From assembly GCA_963640855.1 (NCBI GenBank), contig CAVIAJ010000021.1, positions 1 to 19,146 of the forward strand: 19,146 bases of DNA, given 5' to 3'. The translations under genes were made by a program, and so were the position numbers. Origin of the DNA: Methanarcanum sp963640855 (lineage in GTDB: Archaea > Thermoplasmatota > Thermoplasmata > Methanomassiliicoccales > Methanomethylophilaceae). The notes under the pieces are model-generated. The model worked only from the letters and a program-made list of their open reading frames with translations. It did no database searches and was not told the origin of the DNA. Positions 14,949 through 19,146 of the stretch are shown here, piece by piece (position 1 is the stretch's first letter; every line of letters begins with the position of its first letter).

Positions 14949-15352
14949 TCAGAAACGTCAAGAAATGATCTTACGAATGCATCTGCGGTAGTGCGATTTT
15001 GTCCAACATAAATGTTGTAGATTCCGCCTTGTACATTGAGGATGAGTGTATACACAGTACTTTTTCCGCCACATCCGCCTTTGATAGTTTCCGAAGAAAC
15101 AGACATTGAAGATACTTTTGAGATTGGCACGTTAGTTGTTACCTGTGAGTAATTGAATTTAACGACGTCACCGTACGTGGTACGGGTAACGGTGGTCGCT
15201 TTTACAATCAGGCGTTGCTCAGTAATCGCGATAAAGCCACCTGGACTTGATTTTTCACCCATGAATCCTTCCGATCTCAAAACAAGTGGAAGGTATGAGA
15301 TAATATTATCATCTGGTTTCATCTGATTCAATAAGTCGCTCGGATAATCCAT
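14945..15352 (-). CDS. PH-domain-like small protein, first gene of the YidD-like cassette
   Basis: A 135-residue protein without signal peptide or membrane span. The pattern GGFIAITEQRLIVK (about residues 38-51), ISKVSSMSV, then YTLILNV with a final helix TADAFVRSFLD, is that of bacterial pleckstrin-homology-like domains: strand, 'TxxRLIV' hairpin, regulatory strand, closing helix. Such domains often sit at membranes or act in protein complexes. A GGCGG turn lies near residue 92. No close family could be named. ATG 15352 lies about 25 nt from a TATA box (15374-15381), with a C9 tract in between. Translation is coupled to the YidD-like gene by a 4-bp overlap. Confidence 0.55.
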   Translation of the reverse strand: MDYPSDLLNQMKPDDNIISYLPLVLRSEGFMGEKSSPGGFIAITEQRLIVKATTVTRTTYGDVVKFNYSQVTTNVPISKVSSMSVSSETIKGGCGGKSTVYTLILNVQGGIYNIYVGQNRTTADAFVRSFLDVSE

Positions 15353-15653
15353 GTAAGACGTCAGGGGGGGGGAATTTATAGTTTTGGATTGGTGTGTTAA
15401 GTGCGGAATTCAAAACAGCTGTTTGATTTTAAGATTCTCTAGTCAACACGGTGTGTTATTCATTACATCTTGTTTCAATCAATGATAATCGGATTGTCTG
15501 TTGCCATAGTTTTCTTGCCAATTGTAATAAACTCATAATTTCAAAGAAAACTGTTAGAAAATCAAACACAACTTATTTTTTCGAATTGATAGACAAATGT
15601 CTAATCGAACAGTTTATCTACTATTGATTTGTTGTACAAATCCCGTTGATTAC
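15353..15653. other. AT-rich gap before pyrG with two palindromes
   Basis: No gene is visible in these 301 bases. They hold the cassette promoter and C9 tract, the 12-bp palindrome AAACAGCTGTTT (about 15412-15423), the 14-bp palindrome TAGACA-AA-TGTCTA (15590-15603) and a TATA-like TTTATCTA (15613-15620) about 38 nt before the pyrG ATG. The second palindrome lies just upstream of that box, a place suited to an activator or repressor. Confidence 0.5.
15364..15381 (-). promoter_or_regulatory. Promoter of the YidD-like cassette with C9 tract between TATA box and start
   Basis: On the minus strand CTATAAAT (15381-15374) is followed at once by nine C (15372-15364) and, 11 bases later, ATG 15352. 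The distance from TATA centre to ATG is about 25 nt, so the transcript should start at the ATG. A change in tract length would move the start point relative to the ATG. Confidence 0.6.
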
Positions 15654-17267
15654 ATGAAATTGATTTTCGTCAGCGGCGGAGTAATATCGGGCCTCGGAAA
15701 AGGAATCACGGCATCGTCTGTCGGACGTATGCTCAAGTCACGCAGTCTCAAAGTATCGATGATAAAGATCGATCCGTATCTGAATATAGATGCAGGAACG
15801 ATGAATCCTTACGAACACGGAGAAGTTTTCGTACTTGATGACGGCGGGGAAGTAGATCTTGACTTAGGAAACTATGAGAGATTCTTGGATATCGATCTCA
15901 CCAGCGACCACAACATCACCACAGGTAAAGTCTACAAATCGGTAATCGAAAACGAAAGACACGGAAACTATCTCGGAAAGACCGTGCAGATTATTCCTCA
16001 CATTACTGATGAAATCAAAAGAAGAATCACAACCGTAGCAAGGGAAAGCGGTGCGGATGTCACCATAGTGGAATTGGGAGGAACGGTCGGAGACATGGAA
16101 TCCATGCCTTTCCTCGAAGCCGCAAGACAGCTCGGAAGGGATTTGGGAAGAGAAGAGAATGTGCTTTTCGTTCATACTACGCTTGTCCCGATTATGGGTT
16201 CCGTCGGCGAAGAGAAGACAAAACCCACACAGCATTCGGTCAAAGAACTGATGGCGATAGGTATACATCCCGATATCATTGTCGGAAGATGTTCTCAGCC
16301 TATCTGCGACGCGGCACGTGCCAAAATCGCAATGTTCTGCGATGTCGACAGTAACGCCGTAATTTCCACCCCGGATGCTCGTTCGATTTACGAAGTTCCG
16401 CTGAATCTCGAGAAACAGGGCGTAGCCGATCTGATAATCAGCAAGATGAAACTTTTACCGATGACAGGTAAGAGGGATATGAAGAAATGGGAGTCGTTTC
16501 TCTCCAATGTTCTCAATCCCGTCAGGGACGTAACCATCGCCGTCGTAGGAAAATACACTTCACTGGCGGATTCCTATCTTTCGCATCTCGAAGCACTGAC
16601 ACATGCCGGTGCCGAGAGGAAATGCAAAGTGAACGTGAAGTTCGTCGATTCCGATACACTGATCAATGACTCTCCCGAAGCCATACTTTCGGGAGTGCAC
16701 GGAATACTCATACCCGGAGGATTCGGAAACAGAGGTGTCGAAGGAAAGATTGAAGCGGCACGTTACGCACGTGAAAATAAGATTCCATTCCTGGGAGTAT
16801 GTCTCGGTTTCCAGATTGCGACAATCGAGATTGCAAGAAACGTTCTCGGTCTGAAGGATGCGAACAGCACTGAATTCGATAAAAACACAAAGAATCCTGT
16901 TATTTTTCTCATGCACGAACAGGAAGGTGTGCAGGATATGGGTGCAACGATGAGATTGGGCGCTCAGACAGCTGTTTTGGATGAGGATTCCAAAGCATAC
17001 GGACTCTACGGAAAGAAGAATATTTCCGAGAGACACAGACACAGATTCGAGGTGAATCCGTCATACATATCAAGATTCGAGGATGCGGGATGGAAATTCG
17101 TCGGACGTTCGGAAAACGGAGAAACGATGGAAGTGGGACAGTTGGAAAACCATCCTTATTTCATGGCTTCCCAATTCCATCCGGAATTCAAATCCCGCCC
17201 CTGTAAACCGTCGCCGCTTCACTTGGGATTGGTCGATGCTGCGATAGAATACAAAGAAGATGAGTGA
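15654..17267 (+). CDS. pyrG: CTP synthase
   Basis: Converts UTP to CTP using ATP and glutamine, downstream of CarAB in pyrimidine synthesis. The 537-residue protein has the synthetase domain (KLIFVSGGVISGLGKG from residue 2, then IDPYLNIDAGTMNPYEHGEV and VELGGTVGDMES) and a C-terminal class I amidotransferase domain (GGFGNRGVEGK; nucleophile C383 in GVCLGFQ; H509 and E511 in FHPEFKSRP). HRHRFEVNP, a family mark, lies between. An upstream in-frame ATG (15597) would add 19 residues unlike any CTP synthase start and lies before the TATA-like box, so ATG 15654 is chosen. The stop codon lies inside a hairpin shared with the convergent neighbour. Confidence 0.97.
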   Translation: MKLIFVSGGVISGLGKGITASSVGRMLKSRSLKVSMIKIDPYLNIDAGTMNPYEHGEVFVLDDGGEVDLDLGNYERFLDIDLTSDHNITTGKVYKSVIENERHGNYLGKTVQIIPHITDEIKRRITTVARESGADVTIVELGGTVGDMESMPFLEAARQLGRDLGREENVLFVHTTLVPIMGSVGEEKTKPTQHSVKELMAIGIHPDIIVGRCSQPICDAARAKIAMFCDVDSNAVISTPDARSIYEVPLNLEKQGVADLIISKMKLLPMTGKRDMKKWESFLSNVLNPVRDVTIAVVGKYTSLADSYLSHLEALTHAGAERKCKVNVKFVDSDTLINDSPEAILSGVHGILIPGGFGNRGVEGKIEAARYARENKIPFLGVCLGFQIATIEIARNVLGLKDANSTEFDKNTKNPVIFLMHEQEGVQDMGATMRLGAQTAVLDEDSKAYGLYGKKNISERHRHRFEVNPSYISRFEDAGWKFVGRSENGETMEVGQLENHPYFMASQFHPEFKSRPCKPSPLHLGLVDAAIEYKEDE

Positions 17268-17286
17268 GGGTGTTTCACCCTCACTC
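17262..17286. terminator. Bidirectional terminator shared by two converging genes
   Basis: GAGTGAGGGTG (17262-17272) pairs perfectly with CACCCTCACTC (17276-17286) around TTT. Each arm contains a stop codon: pyrG TGA at 17265-17267 and the hydrolase TGA at 17283-17281. Confidence 0.8.
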
Positions 17287-18335
17287 TGTTACAACTCTTT
17301 TCACAAGGCTGTTGTCTTCCAGGTCGTAAAGATAGACGTCGTCCCAGTTACGGCGTAACGCAACATGTGCCGTAAGATCTGTATTATTGTAGACGATGGA
17401 CCACTGTGTGTTGCTTGTGGAGTCTTTCGGATTCGGATCCTGTGCCACAGCCTTCAGGGTATCCCATGCGAGTTCTTCATTATAATCGGGTGTTTCCGTA
17501 CTGTTGAGGCCGAGTACATCTTTGGCTGCGTCGTAACGTTCCTTTCCGTGGCCGTATTTGTTCTTCTTGTACGGTTCCACCTGGTCTTCGTACATTACGT
17601 AGAAGTTTGTGGCGACATCCGTTTTCGTTGCAGTCAGTTTCCTCTCCGGGTCATTGAGATCATACTCGAAAATACGTCCGTCTCCGGAAGCATCAGGACG
17701 TAGAAGTGATAATCACGTCCGCTTGAGGCGTACATATCGTATTTCTGCAGAAGCTCGTATGCTTCCTGTGTGGTCGCACAGCGGTCGAGTACCAATCTTA
17801 TTGCCAATGATGTGAAGATTCTCTGTTTTCCAGTGTGCTGATCGGTATGTTCGCTGTCAAGTGTGAGAACCGCTATCGAAACACCTTTCTCGTTCATTCC
17901 GTCGAGGCAGATGAACGGTGCGGTAAGTGCGGCGAACTTGGATTCCGTTGAATCCATATTGTTTGCCGAAACATTATCCAAAGCGGCGAAGGCAATCGAT
18001 TCGTAACCGTTCTTCGGTTTGCAGTGTACTATCATCGCCGAGGTGTCCAATGCGAAATCGTAACTGCGCCCCATCATCGTTCCGTTACCAGTATCGTGCA
18101 TTGTGAATGCCGTACACCCGAATTTCGGTGCCTTAATATGCACGGGAATCAGAGGAATGCATTCTTTGGTGATTGCATCGACCATCGACTGATCGTCCGT
18201 TATTCCGTAATTGATGATGTTGTCGATGCTGTAGTCGTACTTCACATCCATTTTGTAGATGTTGTATCCGTCATCGTATGACGTAATCTTCTGAATTGAG
18301 TTCATTGTCTCTATGCGCGTATAATACACCCCCAC
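17281..18335 (-). pseudogene. Linear-amide C-N hydrolase (choloylglycine hydrolase-like, family C59), frameshifted
   Basis: Two minus-strand frames together make one protein of about 350 residues. The first (18335-17634) holds the likely nucleophile cysteine in FGCTAFTMHD, then GRSYDFALD and ending GRDYHFYV. The second continues with DASGDGRIFEYDLNDPE, TDVATNFYV and YEDQVEPYKKN to the stop at 17281. The break is at about 17694-17699, where one missing base fits. C59 enzymes cut amide bonds such as bile-salt conjugates or penicillin V; substrate is not predictable here. The cysteine lies near residue 65, not at position 2, so a long leader would need removal. In-frame DNA upstream of GTG 18335 encodes a hydrophobic span (IIAVVVVLLTVIVVF, up to about 18380) but offers no ATG, GTG or TTG, a possible second lesion. 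Sequencing error is the alternative. Confidence 0.72.
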
Positions 18336-18455
18336 GAATACGACGATAACTGTCAGCAGTACTACTACGACAGCTATGATTCGTACTTGACCGCTTTCTT
18401 CACGTATGTGATATGTTTACGGACGGCATATTTACCTTGGTTACGGAAGAACGGT

Positions 18456-18472
18456 TTTTCATCGGATGAAAA
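18456..18472. repeat. Palindrome between the ACT regulator and the hydrolase gene
   Basis: TTTTCATC (18456-18463) mirrors GATGAAAA (18465-18472) around one G, starting 1 bp beyond the stop codon of the ACT regulator gene. It could be a weak terminator for that gene or a control site for the hydrolase gene downstream. Confidence 0.35.
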
Positions 18473-18473
18473 T

Positions 18474-18971
18474 TCATCTTATGAGAATACTTTCCACGCC
18501 GCGGCATGATTTGAGCATCGGAATGTATCTCGGAGGAAGATGTCCGTTCAATACCGCGATTAAACGTGCTTCGCTTCCCACCCCTCTGTCGTCGACAACG
18601 GCCTGTCTTATGGAGATTCCCGCATCGAAGATTACCTGTGTGATATCCGAAAGAATTCCTGGTTCTGAAGCATCTTTGGGAACTATCTCGATAACACTGC
18701 ACCCGATCTCGGGAGCTACGTCGGATAACAATGCCATGCATCTGAGCTTGGAAAATACGGAAAGTAACTTCGGGGTTGTCATAATCTTATCGACGGTGGC
18801 TTTCACCGCCCTTCTGTCCACTCCCGCAGCACGTCCGATGGCTGAATCGCTCATTTCGATATCTCCGCAGAAAATCTTGTTATCCTTCACACACAGTCCG
18901 TTTGAAAGCATCAACGATGCCACGGCTTTCTGGGAAGGGAATCTGTCGAATTCGCTCAGTGAGATATCCAT
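18474..18971 (-). CDS. ACT-domain regulator with HTH segment (archaeal, COG2061-like)
   Basis: A 165-residue protein of an archaeal family annotated as predicted ACT-domain allosteric regulators. Residues about 38-65 (MSDSAIGRAAGVDRRAVKATVDK) form a helix-turn-helix pattern suited to DNA binding. Residues about 90-165 form an ACT domain (GCSVIEIVPKDASEPGILSD, then ISIRQAVVDDRG and a closing GVESILIR strand), the small-molecule sensor of amino-acid metabolism regulators. The ligand is probably an amino acid; which one cannot be told. ATG 18971 lies 15 bp from a palindrome that overlaps a TATA-like element, so self-regulation is likely. The hydrolase gene lies 138 bp downstream on the same strand. 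Confidence 0.82.
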   Translation of the reverse strand: MDISLSEFDRFPSQKAVASLMLSNGLCVKDNKIFCGDIEMSDSAIGRAAGVDRRAVKATVDKIMTTPKLLSVFSKLRCMALLSDVAPEIGCSVIEIVPKDASEPGILSDITQVIFDAGISIRQAVVDDRGVGSEARLIAVLNGHLPPRYIPMLKSCRGVESILIR

Positions 18972-18985
18972 GAAACATGATTACG

Positions 18986-19003
18986 ATGTACATATTTGTA
19001 CAT
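18986..19003. promoter_or_regulatory. Palindromic operator over the TATA-like box of the ACT regulator gene
   Basis: ATGTACA (18986-18992) and TGTACAT (18997-19003) form a perfect inverted repeat around TATT. On the minus strand the centre reads AAATATG about 24 nt before ATG 18971, the spacing for a leaderless TATA box. A protein bound here would block TBP. Confidence 0.55.
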
Positions 19004-19146
19004 TGCTGTAAGGGACTCAAACGGAACATCAGTGTCCCGTGAGAGACAGGTATTAAGTGCCAGCATTCTAAATCCCTTATATAGCTCAAAGTACTGTGTT
19101 CGGCAATTCTGGTAGGTAACTTCTTTTGATTTGTTCTGCGGGTATT
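19004..19146. other. Intergenic end of the window with a TATA-like element and a small hairpin
   Basis: No gene is visible. CTTATATAGC (19076-19085) is TATA-like on both strands. A minus-strand start near 19055 would give the ACT regulator an 85-nt leader containing CGGGACA/TGTTCCG with a four-base loop. Otherwise the element may serve a gene to the right of the window. Confidence 0.3.

Noticed and set aside
15597..15653. Upstream ATG extension of pyrG
   Set aside because: The 19 extra residues do not resemble CTP synthase and precede the TATA-like box.
19005..19064. Possible tRNA gene after the TATA-like element
   Set aside because: The GCTG/CAGC ends are only about 60 nt apart, the T-loop-like GTTTGAGTC lacks the required TTC, and no anticodon arm could be drawn.

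Overview
The window looks like chromosomal DNA of a gut-type euryarchaeon, most plausibly a methanogen of the Methanomassiliicoccales or a close relative. Evidence for an archaeon is the translation-rescue factor pelota, an archaeal ACT-domain regulator, fused full-length carB, and many TATA-like boxes 24-28 nt upstream of start codons (leaderless transcripts). Bacterial-looking genes (an RluF-type pseudouridine synthase, an ABC-F ATPase, a YidD-like protein, a choloylglycine-hydrolase-like gene) fit an archaeon that exchanges genes with gut bacteria. The genus assignment is inference.

Layout. 1-1000: an AT-rich accessory gene on the minus strand, a protein-kinase-like protein cut by the window edge and frameshifted at a G10 tract inside its glycine-rich ATP loop. 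1003-5136: rluF (minus), then divergently icd and an ABC-F protein. 5142-9552: small conserved genes, mostly packed tail to tail: a NifX/NifB-like protein, a PAP2 phosphatase, a DUF4143 ATPase, an HD hydrolase and pelota. Three evenly spaced palindromes (exactly 40 bp apart) lie in front of the ATPase. 9749-17267: carA-carB and pyrG, both pyrimidine biosynthesis, separated by an AT-rich three-gene cassette on the opposite strand (PH-like protein, YidD-like protein, zinc-ribbon/FHA-like protein). A C9 tract lies between the TATA box and start codon of that cassette. 17281-18971: a frameshifted linear-amide C-N hydrolase and an HTH-ACT regulator with a palindrome over its putative TATA box.

How the parts may work together. 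The core genes are housekeeping: CarAB and PyrG supply carbamoyl phosphate and CTP, Icd supplies 2-oxoglutarate, and pelota rescues stalled ribosomes. The most unusual signal is a pair of long G/C homopolymers, each at a critical point of an accessory gene. One is at the reading frame of a kinase. The other is in the promoter spacer of a cassette whose products look like a membrane-associated phospho-signalling module. This suggests, but does not prove, slippage-driven on/off switching in an archaeon; sequencing error in the tracts is the main alternative. No tRNA, rRNA, CRISPR array or insertion sequence was seen.
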